From the NCBI RefSeq assembly GCF_023078275.1, contig NC_062979.1, positions 24,781,848-24,845,847 of the forward strand: a stretch of 64,000 nucleotides of DNA. Reading direction: 5' to 3'. This DNA comes from Leguminivora glycinivorella (lineage: Eukaryota > Arthropoda > Insecta > Lepidoptera > Tortricidae). The translations under genes and the position numbers were made by a program. This document shows, one piece after another, positions 45,801 through 56,124 of the stretch. The notes below the pieces were generated by a model that saw only the letters and a program-made list of their open reading frames with translations, did not search any database and was not told where the DNA came from. The stretch's first letter is position 1. Each line of letters opens with the position of its first letter.

Positions 45801-46231
45801 TGGTCGTTTTAAAAACACACAACTGTGAGAAGTGCAAGGAATCTCTGACCGCCGCGAATCGAGATGATCCTTCGTTAATTTACATACAACTGAAGGAGTG
45901 GTGGAAGGATAGGCCCTCTTTAACCTATCCAAACTGGAAGGTTTGCAAGTTTGTGTCAAACTGCGTCAACGTGTTTGAAAAAGAAATTGTGCCTATTCTT
46001 CACACAAACAATATAGCTAACCAAGCAATTACGTTCTTCATGGCTAATGGGGATGGCTCTTTTATAAGTTGTGACGAACACCGCACTCAAATTTTTCACA
46101 AATTGATAGTACGGCTGGCCGTTATGTTAATAAGACGACAGTGTCAAAGAATTAATATTTCGTTATCTGCTCAAGAAGAAAAATCTGCTGACACGTACAA
46201 AAAAGCACAGCAACACGGAGCCGCTAGATAA
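30887..46231 (+). CDS. THAP9/P-element-like transposase, frameshifted
   Basis: Exons: 30887-30978, 31624-31850, 33485-33538 and/or its copy 34282-34338, 34847-34957, 35750-35848 and 44012-46231. From exon 2 on, every junction is phase 1, and the exon 1/2 junction is phase 2. The N-terminal THAP zinc finger has C8, C11, C59 and H62 with the CGDHF signature. A Lys-rich linker follows, then the P/THAP9 RNase-H-like core with LLFDE (Asp codon at 44401) and VCDQG (Asp codon at 44671). Next comes YDVPHLFKSIRNN, and a C-terminal Cys-containing domain (HNCEKCKESL). Total length is about 930 residues, near THAP9. An A11 run at 45057-45067 shifts the frame by one, and the homologous reading resumes in the next frame. 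A second shift in an A6 run near 46199 may alter the last residues. Introns hold large repeats. It could be a transposon gene or a domesticated one. Context favours the former. Confidence 0.75.
31150..31395. repeat. Diverged GGTTCCGTAG repeat
   Basis: Ends read ATATTCCGTAGTACTAGTTG and GACTACAGAACCCTAAAAA, with the ATGGAGAAACTATAAGG block. It lies in transposase intron 1. Confidence 0.5.
31890..33240 (+). mobile_element. tRNA-headed SINE split by a hAT-like insertion
   Basis: The SINE head (GACTGGTTGGCGGTAGTTGG ... CTGCCTGCTAAGCCGATGG) is cut at 31950 and resumes at 33059 with GCGGATGGTCCTGGGTGCTA ATCCCGG. Removing 31951-33058 and one target copy restores the order seen in the SINE at 20290-20560. 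Confidence 0.65.
31951..33058. mobile_element. hAT-like non-autonomous element, 1108 bp
   Basis: Ends CAGTGGCG and, inverted, CAGTGGCG. Flanking 8-mers GCCGATGG and GCGGATGG differ by one base, as expected of an old 8-bp hAT target duplication. No transposase ORF inside. Confidence 0.65.
33245..33402 (+). repeat. Dispersed repeat, CGTCTTTCACGGC family
   Basis: Shares TTCCGTCTTTCACGGCAAAA and the GCGAAGCCGCGGG end with 21815-21990. Confidence 0.55.
33890..34170. repeat. Dispersed repeat related to the 120-bp satellite
   Basis: Contains TCTGATGATGGAGC, then GGAACT, then ATGAAACGTCGTATC, in the same order as the satellite monomer's TCTGATGATGAAGC, GGAACT and ATGGAACATCGTATC. Confidence 0.5.
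34282..34338 (+). CDS. Duplicate of transposase exon 3
   Basis: Same sequence as 33485-33538, including the TCCAGTTTCAG acceptor, with one inserted codon (EEPNTHTGTLN versus EEPTHTGTLN). Phase 1 in and out, so either or both copies could be spliced in frame. Confidence 0.55.
35917..36062. repeat. MITE with TATCGTCACTACTTT ends
   Basis: Opposite-strand copy of 16068-16212. Confidence 0.7.
36190..37100 (-). mobile_element. CR1/Jockey-type LINE ORF2 fragment split by a SINE
   Basis: Minus readings give KFLGITLDSSLKWDAH (right part), MCYGLELWATAAEWRRVFIL and QKRAVRIISY, then YVGPRIFNKLPAEIK near the 3' end. The order is that of reverse transcriptase C-termini. A SINE (36742-36895) interrupts it, and stops are present. 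Confidence 0.65.
36742..36895 (-). mobile_element. SINE fragment inside a LINE
   Basis: Matches the 3' body of the tRNA-headed SINE: GGCTTGTGTTGTGGGTACTC and the ATATAAATACTTATATACG block. Confidence 0.55.
37192..37340. repeat. 41-bp minisatellite, about 3.6 units
   Basis: CTCCATTAAATTGGGAAATG TCGGTTACGGG recurs at about 37196, 37237, 37278 and 37319. The start resembles GCCTCCATTAAGTTAGTAAA in the adjacent LINE fragment, so it may derive from it. The preceding sequence (37136-37180) is shared with 49815-49870. Confidence 0.65.
37600..37745 (+). repeat. tRNA-like SINE head
   Basis: TTATGGTCTCATCAGAAGTT and a B-box-like GGTTCAAGCCTCGG. Too degenerate to fold as a tRNA gene. A related head, minus strand, is at 38195-38290 (GGCGGGATTCGAACC). 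Confidence 0.4.
38195..38290 (-). repeat. tRNA-like SINE head
   Basis: In complement, GGTTCGAATCCCGCCGGAGA with an A-box-like GCGTGGCGGTCAAGAAG. Similar heads are at 40245-40325. Confidence 0.4.
38300..40240. other. AT-rich transposase intron
   Basis: No gene recognised. The word AACTTTCAATGTGGTACATG near 39306 recurs, with one change, near 40347, hinting at an unresolved repeat. Confidence 0.35.
40245..40325 (-). repeat. tRNA-like SINE head
   Basis: In complement it reads AGCTCAGTTATTGTAGCG and GGTTCGATCCTCGGC, matching A- and B-box order. Confidence 0.4.
40865..42730. repeat. 120-bp satellite array, about 15.5 near-identical units
   Basis: Head-to-tail copies of exactly 120 bp. The only difference seen is one base (GGGTGTCTT versus GGGTTTCTT) in the first unit and in the unit at 41461. 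Because 120 is divisible by three and one minus frame has no stop, the array reads as a 629-residue ORF of 40-residue repeats, which I regard as a by-product. Diverged, gapped units continue to about 42950. It lies in the last intron of the THAP9-like transposase. Confidence 0.9.
42731..42950. repeat. Diverged edge of the satellite array
   Basis: Two units with many substitutions and small indels (CTGACGATGGAGCCGGAAGA, then TGATAATGAAGCCCGGAGAT). This is the usual pattern where homogenisation stops at an array edge. Confidence 0.7.
42951..44011. other. Intron with LINE tail, SINE and GGTTCCGTAG repeat pieces
   Basis: 43010-43100 is a LINE 3' tail (TTATTGCATTC and GAACCCTGCAAGGGC). 43390-43500 is a SINE (minus, GGGATTCGAACCCGGGAC). 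43510-43690 is a partial GGTTCCGTAG repeat. The rest is plain AT-rich intron. Confidence 0.55.
44012..46231 (+). CDS. THAP9-like transposase catalytic exon
   Basis: Acceptor TTGGTTACAG, phase 1. The first frame runs to 45087 and the second covers 45041-46231. They overlap at the A11 run. Catalytic-core motifs LLFDEIAI, ATVCDQGPTN and IYDVPHLFKSI lie in the first frame. LNQDSLENLFGVLRQHS and VSGYLAMVVLK lie in the second, matching the order in P-superfamily transposases. A mariner begins 73 bp after the apparent stop. Confidence 0.8.
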
Positions 46232-46303
46232 ATATTTGGTATCAAAAAGGCGGTGTCCCAAAAAGGACCCTTTCCGAGTTAGTGAGGAGAAAATAATAAT
46301 ATA

Positions 46304-47553
46304 TTGGGTTGGTAAGAAAGTAATGAGCGAATCATAAATAATATTGTAATTTTTATTTAATTTATTATTTTAATCATTTATCAAAAATATAACGGCCTTC
46401 GTTATCTACTACTTGTCTCCATCGTTCTGGTAAAGAATGAATAGCATCGGCGAAGAAGTTCTTAGGTTTAGATTAAAAAAACTCAGCTATGTACTGTCGT
46501 AAATGGGCTTGATCACCGAACTTTTTTCATTCAAAGCATTGCTTAGCGATCTGAACAATGCGTAATCCGTAGGTGCCAAGTCTGGAGAGTACGGTGGATG
46601 AGGTATCACTTTCCAACCTAGTTCCAATAGCTTTAGCCGAGTCACTTTTGCAATGTGTGGGCGAGCATTGTCGTGTAAGAAAAAAAAAATTTTAGCATGC
46701 TGTGGACGATTCTGACAGATTTTTTGGTTTAAATTTTCAAACTGATTACAGTATACTGATGCGGTAACAGTCATTCTACTTGGTAGGAGTTCCCAGTAAA
46801 TAATACCATGAATATCCCACCAAATGGACAGCATAACTTTTTTCGGGTGAGGCTCTGTTTTTAGTGCCTCTATTCCTTTTCATTTGGAGCTAGCCACTGA
46901 CGTTTGCGTGTGTGATTTATATATAAGACCCATTTTTCATCTCCAGTGATAAGATGGTCCAACCAGTTGAATGTGCGGCGAAAAGACAGAAGTTGTATGC
47001 AGATATCGGCACGGCGGTTTAGTTGATCTCTATCAAGTTCGTGCGGTATCCAAACACTGTATTTGTAGTTTTTCCCAACTCGTGTAAATGTGTTTCTATG
47101 GTGACATGAGAGCAGCCTAACTCGGTAGCAAGAGTACGACTCGTTAGCCTCGGATCTCCTTCAATTAAAGTTTTTAATTTGGCTACATCAATCTTCACCG
47201 GTCGACCAGACTTAGGTTGATCTGATAATGAAAAGTCGCCACTACAAAACCGCTGGAACCATCGTTTCGCGGTGGCCTCAGACACAACTTCAGGAGCAAC
47301 ACGCTGACATATATTACGCACTGCTTCGGCGGCTGAATGGCCAGACTGAAATTCATATAGTAAGCAATGCCTTACATGCACTTTTAATTCGTTCATTTTC
47401 TTCCTTATATTAGCTCGGCGACAGCTAGTGAATGACTGACGAGAAACTGTGCGACTCGCCCTTTATATACTTTCGACCATAGAAGATTCTAGAACTCTCT
47501 CAAAAATTTATGTGGAATTCAATCGATCACTCATTACTTTCTTACCAACCCAA
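46304..47553 (-). mobile_element. mariner, 1250 bp, inactivated
   Basis: TIRs TTGGGTTGGTAAGAAAGTAA at both ends, flanked by TA. The minus-strand transposase reads RHCLLYEFQSGHSAAEAVRN and FCSGDFSLSDQPKSGRP (helix-turn-helix part). Then come HDNARPHIAKVT and PHPPYSPDLAPTDYALFRSL, giving the second and third catalytic Asp with D34D spacing. The coding region is broken by at least two frame changes, near 47040 and 46860. It was inserted just past the end of the THAP9-like transposase. Confidence 0.9.
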
Positions 47554-47589
47554 TATTATTATCCTGTGAATATTTTTATATATTTATTA

Positions 47590-48015
47590 GGATACTAGCT
47601 GTACTCGCGACTTCGTTCGCGTAAAGTCTTATTTATAAGTAATTAACTGGGAATGTAAAACGCAATTTGTATGGGAATATAAACATATAAACCCTTCTTT
47701 TTACCCCTTTAAATCAAAAAGTTACTTAGTTATTTTTATAGATATTAGCTGTACCCGCGACTTTTGCTAAACATTGATTTGGGAAATGAAACTATTGCGA
47801 AACGATTCTTGGCAAGTTGAATCTTGCAAAACGTTTTTAGGGTTCCGTAGTCAACTAGGAAATAAAAATGAAAAAAATCACAAAAGTAAAACTTCATAAG
47901 TACTTTCTAGGAAAATTGTTTTGAACTTGATAGGTTCAGTAGTTTTTGAGAAAAATACGGAAAACTACGGAACCCTACACTGTGCTTGGCCCGACACGCT
48001 CTTGGCCGATTTTAT
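47590..48015 (+). repeat. RTE/SINE-like piece followed by GGTTCCGTAG repeat fragment
   Basis: TACTAGCTGTACTCGCGACT TCGTTCGCGT and a second ATTAGCTGTACCCGCGACTT occur 160 bp apart. 47838-48012 matches both ends of the 4775-5316 family with the middle missing. Confidence 0.55.
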
Positions 48016-48469
48016 TGGGAAAAGGGCAGAATACCGAAAGAAAAGTACCGATACAAAACTGAATGCACTCACACAGGAACATTTCCATCATCATTTGTAC
48101 AGTCTGCAGCAGAACTTGCTAAGCGGGCTCACAATGAGCTTTGGCACGACCTTATCGTTATTAAGACTATAACGCTCGCTTGCTTAGCTACTTCTGATGC
48201 TGACTATATTAGGGCACAGAATATATAATAGTACAATTAGGGATAGATAGTTTAGAATATGCTACCTAAGGGCTAAGCAAATTCTAGCCATCCACTATAG
48301 GGCATTTCTCAGGAGGCGCGTTTTTACGTGTCCGGGGCAAAAAACGTCAGAACGGACTGTTCTAAAAATCTGAATTAATTCAGGCATAATCTATAGCCTC
48401 TGTTCTACTTGGTACACTATAAAATTATTTATTTATTATTTGTATAATATAAGTAATAAAATATTAAAC

Positions 48470-49470
48470 GCGAAAAATTACCTTCGGTGGGCGTGTCCCG
48501 CACCCAGAATTTGCAAAACAAAAAATCATAACTCAAGATGGAGTTGTTGATCGCAGTTGATATAGATATTCACGTATAAGGTGTTAGTTAACCTATAATA
48601 TTTTCTATATAAAAATAATATGTTAGCTAAACTTATCCAGTAAAGACAAATTTACGATGTGTCCCGGGCTAGTGACTGATTTCGGTGTAATTTGTTAAAC
48701 ATGACAGTACTCTTACAAATTAGTAGATCAGGGACATAGTGGCACAAATATAGTATGTTTTAGCTATTTTTTAACCATTCAGTGTAGAGGAGATGCAGTA
48801 GCGTTTCATAAAGGGGACTTTTTAAAGGTTTCTCAGTCATTCGGTGGGTTTGGTCCCATGTTTTTTAAGATTCGGTGGTTCAATTTACTCTCACAGTTTT
48901 AGTGCATTTGTCGTTATGTAAGGTACTAATAAATCCTTGAAATGATGTTATTTCGGCATTATGACATCTCCTCTGTATCATGCATGCTATTTCAGTTATC
49001 TCCAAAAAAACGATAAAATTTGATATCAGTGGTGTTGATTTCCGTGGTTTCGGTGGATTTTTTGACCACCGATATCAAAAAAAGTGACCACCGACTTCGA
49101 TTGCCGCGTTGTAAATTGGGTTTTGTTTATTATTTTCTAACATTTCATACTTAAATAGTAGGATATACTTTGTAAAAACATAAAACTATGTTTGTAAGCA
49201 AATTAAACCATAGTATGGGTACAAAATTCACTACTCGATAATGACTAGTATATTACCATGTTAAATTTAGTAAAATAGCGCGATTATGAGCCTTTTTACA
49301 TGACCTGTCGTCAAATTAAATAATAAATTATATATAAAGTTGAAATGTGGAATAATGTGTAAAAAATTGAATTCCGTGGTGCAAATTGATTACAGTGCCC
49401 ATACATAATTTCGGTGGTTTTAAAATGTCAGATTTCTTACAAATTATAAGGTTCTAATGGAGGCCTCCAC
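48470..49470. repeat. Stretch with recurring TTCGGTGG words
   Basis: CTTCGGTGGGC, ATTCGGTGGGTTTGG, ATTCGGTGGTTCAATT, TTTCCGTGG, TTTCGGTGGATT and TTTCGGTGGTTTT, plus complements GACCACCGA, are scattered over 1 kb. No ORF. Probably a non-autonomous element with many binding-site-like words. Confidence 0.35.
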
Positions 49471-49559
49471 CACCAATATTTTTTATATTTGGGCTAGATT
49501 TTAGTAAATAGACTGATGTATCAAAAAAGTAGTAAGTAAATAAAAATCAGCACCGAAAT

Positions 49560-49815
49560 CAGGCACCGAACGTCATCTCTGAGAATCGCCCTATACTTGT
49601 CAGTTCTAATACATAGCTGTAAGAATGTATGCGATGCGCCTTCACCACCACGGTTGTGTCGTCAGCAAACAGTACCGTCATGCCTTCGGCAACAGAGGTA
49701 GGAAGGTCGTTTACGAATATTAGAAACAGGGTATTTCCAAGCGCAGAGCCTTGTGGTATGCCCAGGTCTAACATGCCGGCTTCAGAGTTAATGTTCTTGC
49801 CTTCTATTTTGACCT
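49560..49815 (-). mobile_element. Reverse-transcriptase fragment
   Basis: Reads LGIPQGSALGNTLFLIFVND and, further on, LFADDTTVVV, the polymerase blocks of a non-LTR element. Only about 80 codons remain. The right edge joins the same 60-bp sequence (CCCTTGCAGAGGCGGGGCTA) that borders the LINE piece near 37137. Confidence 0.7.
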
Positions 49816-50179
49816 TAACCCTTGCAGAGGCGGGGCTATTAAAATCTATGCAGGCTTATTGTAGGACGATTCTATAATTTGTATTTTACATCACCACACC
49901 ATTGTAGTAGTGCAGATTATTAATAGAATTAGGTTGTTTTGGTGTAAGCTGTAAGCTGTTAGTTTGGTTCTATATCGGAATCCCTAAACGTTTAACGTGT
50001 GTTTAGCATTATACAGTTAATAGGTACTTTTTGTAACTGAGGCAGTTGAAAATGAACATTGATCAGTTTACGAATAGTTTCAAATATCTAAGTCAAATTG
50101 TAAAACTTAAACAAATTGATTTAAACTAACACGATCTTAAACATGTTGTACTATCAAAAACAGGCTAAGTGGGTGTGAT

Positions 50180-50767
50180 AACACTTTTCTGGAATTAGCA
50201 AACCTAATAGTTATCAATCAATGCCCCTTAGTCTATGAAGCCTTTGTGCAAATTTTCAGCTTTTTAAATCAACATCTTCAGCCTCCGCATTAGGTTTGAA
50301 ATTTTGAAAATCTCATAAGTACAAACCTGAAAATTCAACTTTCAGATGAAAAAAATTTCGACAGAATTATGTTTAGTATATGTTATTGATACATATAATT
50401 ATAAGAAACTACCAAAAATTGCCAAAATAGTGTCAAAACCGCCAAAGCTTGCCTAGTTTCAGTACCTACATTGGCCAAAATAGCCGCTAAAATACTGAAC
50501 ATTTGCGATTTTTAATGCTATTTTCGCAACTTTTGGTAGTTTCTTGTAATAATATGTATCAGTAATGTATACTGAACATAATACTACCGAAAAAAATGTT
50601 TAAAACTGAAAGTTGAATTTTCAAGCTTGTATGAGATTTTCAAAATTTAAAACCTAATGCGGAGGCTGAAGATATTGATTTAAAAAGCTGAAAATTTGCA
50701 CAAAGGCTTCATAGACTAAGGGGCATTGATTGATAACTATTAGATTTGCTAATTCCAGAAAAGTGTT
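50180..50767. repeat. Foldback element, 588 bp
   Basis: Arms of roughly 260 bp (AACACTTTTCTGGAATTAGC ... TTTTGGTAGTTTCTT in complement) are inverted around a short centre. No ORF. Confidence 0.8.
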
Positions 50768-50785
50768 TTTCGCTCCAACCTAGTG

Positions 50786-51354
50786 TATGTACATCAAGAA
50801 ATCCTGGTGCGGTATAGGTACTTCAGGAGTTAGTGCTAGCAATGTGCCAAATGTGCGCCAAAATGCGGGAAATGTGCTCTTTAAACTCCAGAGATACTTA
50901 TAAGAAATTAATGATACCCGCCATTCTGACGTAAGGTCGGCGGGTGCAATTTCAGTTCTAGCTAATGACTGCCTACTCAAGGGTGAAAGTGCTGCCTATG
51001 GTTAGTGCTCGCAATGTGCTTCCACATGTATGAAGCACAAACTAATTCAGAGAGTCGTTCGAGAGTAATATGGAATTGAATAAATATATCTATAAACGCC
51101 TGCTGAAATAAAATAGATCACTTTTTTGTGTAAAACGCGTATTGCTAGCACTAACCCTAGGCAGTACTTTCACCCTTGAGTAGGTAGCCATTAGCGAGAA
51201 CTGGAAGGGACCTGACGTCAGAATGGCGGGTATTATTAATTTCTTAAATATCTCTGGAGTTTAAAGAGCACATTGATTGAATTTTGGCGCACATTTGGCA
51301 CATTGCTAGCACTAACTCCTGAAGTATATCGCACCAAGATTGCTTGATGTACAC
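50786..51354. repeat. Second foldback element, about 570 bp
   Basis: Arms include TGTACATCAAG, CTTCAGGAGTTAGTGCTAGC and CCGCCATTCTGACGT, each repeated inverted. It starts about 20 bp after the previous foldback but shares no sequence with it. Confidence 0.8.
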
Positions 51355-51444
51355 CCGCCATTCTGACGATCATTTTAGGTAGGTACCTCTTAATCGAAAA
51401 TCACATAATTTTGATTGTAATGATAAATATTAGACAATTTGTTT

Positions 51445-52055
51445 AATAGTTCAATAGTTCTTTATTTGCATACCATATAATTTTACAATAGGCACATATT
51501 ATATGGACCCTGAAAAGGGTATAGCAAGAGTTGATACTTTACAATATCTTGTATCAGAAGTACTTAATAGCTAATTAGCTTATACTTATTATTTATTTAT
51601 CCTAAAATGTAAAGAATATATGAAAATTAATAAAAGTTATATAAAGCTTTACGGGGCTTTCATTCATTCAATCATTTTAAGACAATAACACTAGGTTTAG
51701 GGCAGTATTTAACAACCTCATTTATGGGGCCCTATTTATCGCTTGCCTTTTCGGTTGTAATCGGTTCAGAAAATCACTTTTATCGATTTTTCACATCACT
51801 ACTTCATAAAACCTTCTTGATATGATAATGCTTAAAGGACTTGCATCCAGGCCATAAATGTTATTTAAAAAAATGATATGATAATATAGCAACATTTTAT
51901 TTTCCTATTTTGCTACAAGTGGAACTCGAGTGCAATACAAATCGTTCGACAGATACTTACTATGAAGTTCCGTCTCTTAGAACGTAGTGATTATATTCTC
52001 TTTGGCCACCAAGCCACCATTCAGCGCATGGGCCGAAAAGGAAAATGAAAGGAAG
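51445..52055. other. LINE tail and plain AT-rich sequence
   Basis: 51450-51560 resembles a CR1-type 3' tail in reverse (TTTATTTGCATACC, GGACCCTGAAAAGGG). No gene was recognised in the rest. Confidence 0.4.
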
Positions 52056-53585
52056 CAGTGTTGCCACGGCCCTGGACTCACAAGTCACATTTCGTTTCCC
52101 TAAAAGTCACCATTTTACTGACCAAGTCACCTTTTTATAGTATGGATAGGTAAATTAATTTTATGAGAAGCAATTAAAAAACCCGTATGTATATGTGTCA
52201 CAATTTAACTATACAGACCTTATATGATTACTTTTCTTAAAATCTTACACTTTGATCATGTTATTTGAGTTTGATTGGATAATTTCATTAGTGGTCATTT
52301 TTCGCCTATTTTCTTAAATTACTTGACACATTTTTTTTTATAGATAGTTATAAAAAGCTCTTTCATTTGATATTATAACACAACATAGTTCAAAAAACTT
52401 TGATTTTTGATTTTCAATTTTACCTCCCAAAAGTGGCCCCCATAATTAAATTTTCTTTATATATAAATTACATGTCCGTTTTTTTTGAGTCACAAATTTC
52501 AAGTTAATCGGTTCAGTAGTTTTGGAGAAAATTGGCTGTGACAGACAGACAGACAGACACACGAGTGATCCTATAAGGTTTCCGTTTTTCCTTTTTGAGG
52601 TACAGAATCCTAAAAACTTTTTTTACGAAAGTGAGAGTGAGAAGAGAGTAAATCCATCTCACTGTCACTTTTATGAAACAATTCCAATATAAAATGTGAA
52701 AATTTCAAAGGCATACCCTGTAAGAAATTCCTAATTTATTTGCTTCTACAGTCAACAATATTGTCCTTTTATTCGAAAATGTTTGAACGATGTATCAAAT
52801 GTGAAACGTTATTCGACTTAAACGTGGCCTAAACGAAAATATTACTTTGCTAAATGAAAATTGTCCAATAATAGTTCGAATAATTTGCACAGAAGCGAAC
52901 TACACCGAACCAAGATTCTACATAAAACGTTATTTGACCAAAAGTGACAGCTATAGTTTGATTATTCTACTAAATGGCATTCGGCGAATCGTTGTCGGCG
53001 AATCAATAATAGGCTAATAAAAATATCGGAGAATCACTATAGGTGTAGCCATTTATTTAAATAAAAAACTAAATCCTTAAGTATATAGTTTCTTTTTGAC
53101 CCAGTGGTTGACTGGTGGAGAATGCTTTAAGGCATTAAGCCCACCATTTGTACTTATTTTTTATGTGCAATAAATAAATATAATATTCAGTAATGTCTTT
53201 AGAATTTTTACATTACGTAAAATACTCTAAAGAACTCAAGCCGTACCTTGCAGTGCAAAGAGCATTACAGAACAGACTTCATAAAATTAACCATCGTACT
53301 AACATAAAATAATGATTACAAATTACAATCAAACTAATTTACTCCTTCACATTAACCGTGATGTGAAGTCGGGCTCGGGTCAAATTAAGGGCTATGGGCT
53401 TAGTAAACTACCGTACGGTACGTTCATATTAGATAATACTGCATTGTCACTTCTCCAAAATAAATTCGTGACATTTCAAGATTTTCAAGCTAGCCCGAAA
53501 AGTCACCAAAAATCGTAACTCCCATGTCACCAAGGAGGGCTAAAAGTCACCAAAATGGTGACTTTTGGAACCGTCTAGCAACACT
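52056..53585. mobile_element. CAGTGTTGC-ended element with nested repeats
   Basis: Left end CAGTGTTGCCACGGCC, right end (inverted) CAGTGTTGCTAGACGG. AAGTCACC words lie inside both ends. It contains a diverged GGTTCCGTAG repeat (52480-52620) and a LINE tail (53100-53185). The ends are hAT-like, but no clean target duplication was found. Confidence 0.4.
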
Positions 53586-54730
53586 GATTAAGGAAGGGCA
53601 GGGCGGGGCACCATTATCGCGTGTTGCCAATTATAAAGAAAAATGTTGGGTAGTATAATATAGAGCCCTATAACGAGAAAGGCAGTATATATAAGTATTC
53701 CCGACGTTTGGGCCGTGTAGATTATATACACGTTTATAATCTCTCACGAATCAGAAATGTAAAAGTAAAACTCGTGCCACATTATAGTCTAATGAAATAT
53801 TGAGTGGCAACACCCAATAAAATGTCATTCTGACATTGATAACTTTGACAAGCTACTCAAGCTCTAGCTAGCTAGTCTTTGTTGAGTCCATGATGATATT
53901 CGCGATATTTTTGCCGTGGTATGCAAATGCAAACAAAAACAAGAAGAAAGGGAAAACATAGAGTGTCTAAAAGTGGTGTCCAAATTTCTAGGTTAGTAGA
54001 GCATAATAATTTGATACTTTTGTTTAAGTATATCACCAATCTACAGTTCATTAAATACTTATATATTTCGGTCCAATTTATCTTTTTTAAATGATGGAAT
54101 TTAACGGTGTATTTATTGTTTTCAGGAAAACTCGACGTTTCTGAAGAAAAATAAGTTCTTTTGGAAAATCTTGGGATGCTGAAAGACTTGCTGATTGAAA
54201 AGATTTGCTCAGTCAAAACAAAATTTAGAGAAAATATCGTCAATGACTGGTAAATATTAAACTGAATTAAGTAATTGTCTTTTTCAAAAATAGATTAGCA
54301 TAGGTTACCTACCTAATTTGACTATTATGTTGATTCACTTAACACTCAATTTGAATTTTTATTAAATGGACTCGCTATAATACATATAATTAATAACACT
54401 CATAGATTTAATACAACCAAAGTTAGGATTATAGTTATTGTATGCAGGGCCAAAATAATTTTATTGTTTGTGAAACCTACAGTGCTTATAAGAATGTATT
54501 GGGTTTATATAATACAAGACTTGCTTGTTCTTAAACTGAATTAGCTATCAGACCATACAATATATGGAGCTGTACTACATGTCCTATAATGTATATGTAA
54601 ATGGTGTTTATATAATTTAATTTTTCCTTACAGATATCAGTTTTTCTACATTGAAAAGAATAAATATTGAGGGAAAAGCTAACCATGGTATCTTCTGTAC
54701 TCCAGGGAAGAAAGGATCAGACAAGCCCAC
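53586..54730. other. AT-rich sequence, no supported gene
   Basis: A 123-residue minus ORF and a short plus reading at 53890 are not supported by splice signals or motifs. Confidence 0.3.
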
Positions 54731-54734
54731 AAGA

Positions 54735-55028
54735 TAGAGCTAATCTGGAGCTCAGCAAAGAGAAGAGTCACAAGCAAAAATTTTGGCATACCAGCAGCTG
54801 ACCTTGAAAAACTTATTCAGGAAGCTTTTGACAGCATAACACCAGAGCTTTAGAAGAAAATGACTCATCATGTGCTCAATATTGAAGCTCAGTGTAAAAC
54901 CAGAAACAGAATAATGGAAGAACTTGAATCGTTTATTTTAAGTGTGTTTAATGATGATGACTCTGACAGTAGTTCAGAATCAATGGACGCTGAGTTTCTA
55001 GAATCCGATTTTGATTATAGTTCCTAAT
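54735..55028 (+). pseudogene. C-terminal remnant of a DDE transposase
   Basis: A frame with one stop reads FGIPAADLEKLIQEAFDSIT, then KKMTHHVLNIEAQCKTRN, then an acidic Ser/Asp tail (NDDDSDSSSESMDAEF) ending at TAA 55026-55028. The helix followed by an acidic tail resembles the end of Tc1/mariner-related (DDE_3) transposases. No catalytic part is left. Family assignment is weak. Confidence 0.4.
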
Positions 55029-55029
55029 A

Positions 55030-56120
55030 AAGTACAAAACCTTCTTAATTTTACATAATTTTAAATTAAAGGAAAAATGGAAAAATTCACATATCATTTG
55101 CAGATTAAAAAGTAACTTCTTAATTTTACTTCAATTTTTCCTTGCACAACATATTAGGCTCATTCACTACAGAGAGTGCTCTGCTCTCGGTCAATCGGTC
55201 AAATGAACTAGTTGGTCTTTTAGTTCCTTTAGATCAGTGGTTATTGGGAGTCAGGGATGATTTAGGTCTGATACATTTCATTCCAGACTCCTTTTACATA
55301 TGATATTTTTCCAATCTTTGGTAACTGAATATAATTCCAAGTTTTAGTACCTATAATATTATCCAAGTTATATTTTATATAGAAAATATTTAATTTTCCT
55401 GCATAGATTTAGACCTTAAACATTCCTTTCATCTCTTTCGCACTTGTGCGAATGGCATTTTTTACTGTTTTGTTCCGCCTGTTATCCAGTTCACTCGGTC
55501 AAGCGCTCTCCGATCCCACTGAACTATAGGACCTAATAAGGACCGATTCAGACCGTGCAAGATTTAGTTCCTTTCGGTCATTTATGGGATTTCATTCCTA
55601 ACAGTACTTAGCTCATGACCGACACAAGCCTACAACGTATCAGCATTGCGATACAACGAGCAAATGTCTCCAGCATCCTTGGTACAATGCCTAAATGGCG
55701 TAGCTATTGTAGACTAGGCTAGTTCTTAATTTCATTTCATTGTGATTTTATTTATTATTGTAGAGAAATAAATGATTATGACATTTTACTTCATGACTTT
55801 TTATTCTAATAAAATATTTTTTTCTATAAAGGAGAGCTGGTAGCGGCCTGCATTATATGAAAACATTATATCCGATCAAACTATTTTTATTTAGAATCTT
55901 TTGATTAGGCTTTTAGTCCAATGTGTCTCCTGTTAACCAAATATTGTAAGTGAAATTATATATTGCGTGACGAGTTTCGACTCGTCTTATCCGTATTGAC
56001 GAGTTCTTTCATTATATTTGGTAAGGGTCTGATATGCTGGAGCTGGAAGGTCTGAAAGGCTGGACAATCCCGTAGGATTATCAGCCAGGAATATCGTAAT
56101 ATTCCTGATTGGTTAATCCA
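55030..56120. other. Non-coding sequence inside the candidate giant element
   Basis: TTAGTTCCTTT words and a CGGTCAA word recur at 55185-55590, perhaps an old MITE. No ORF of note. Confidence 0.3.
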
Positions 56121-56124
56121 ACCT

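Noticed and set aside
53872..54243. 123-residue minus ORF
   Set aside because: No motif, no splice context, composition like AT-rich random sequence.
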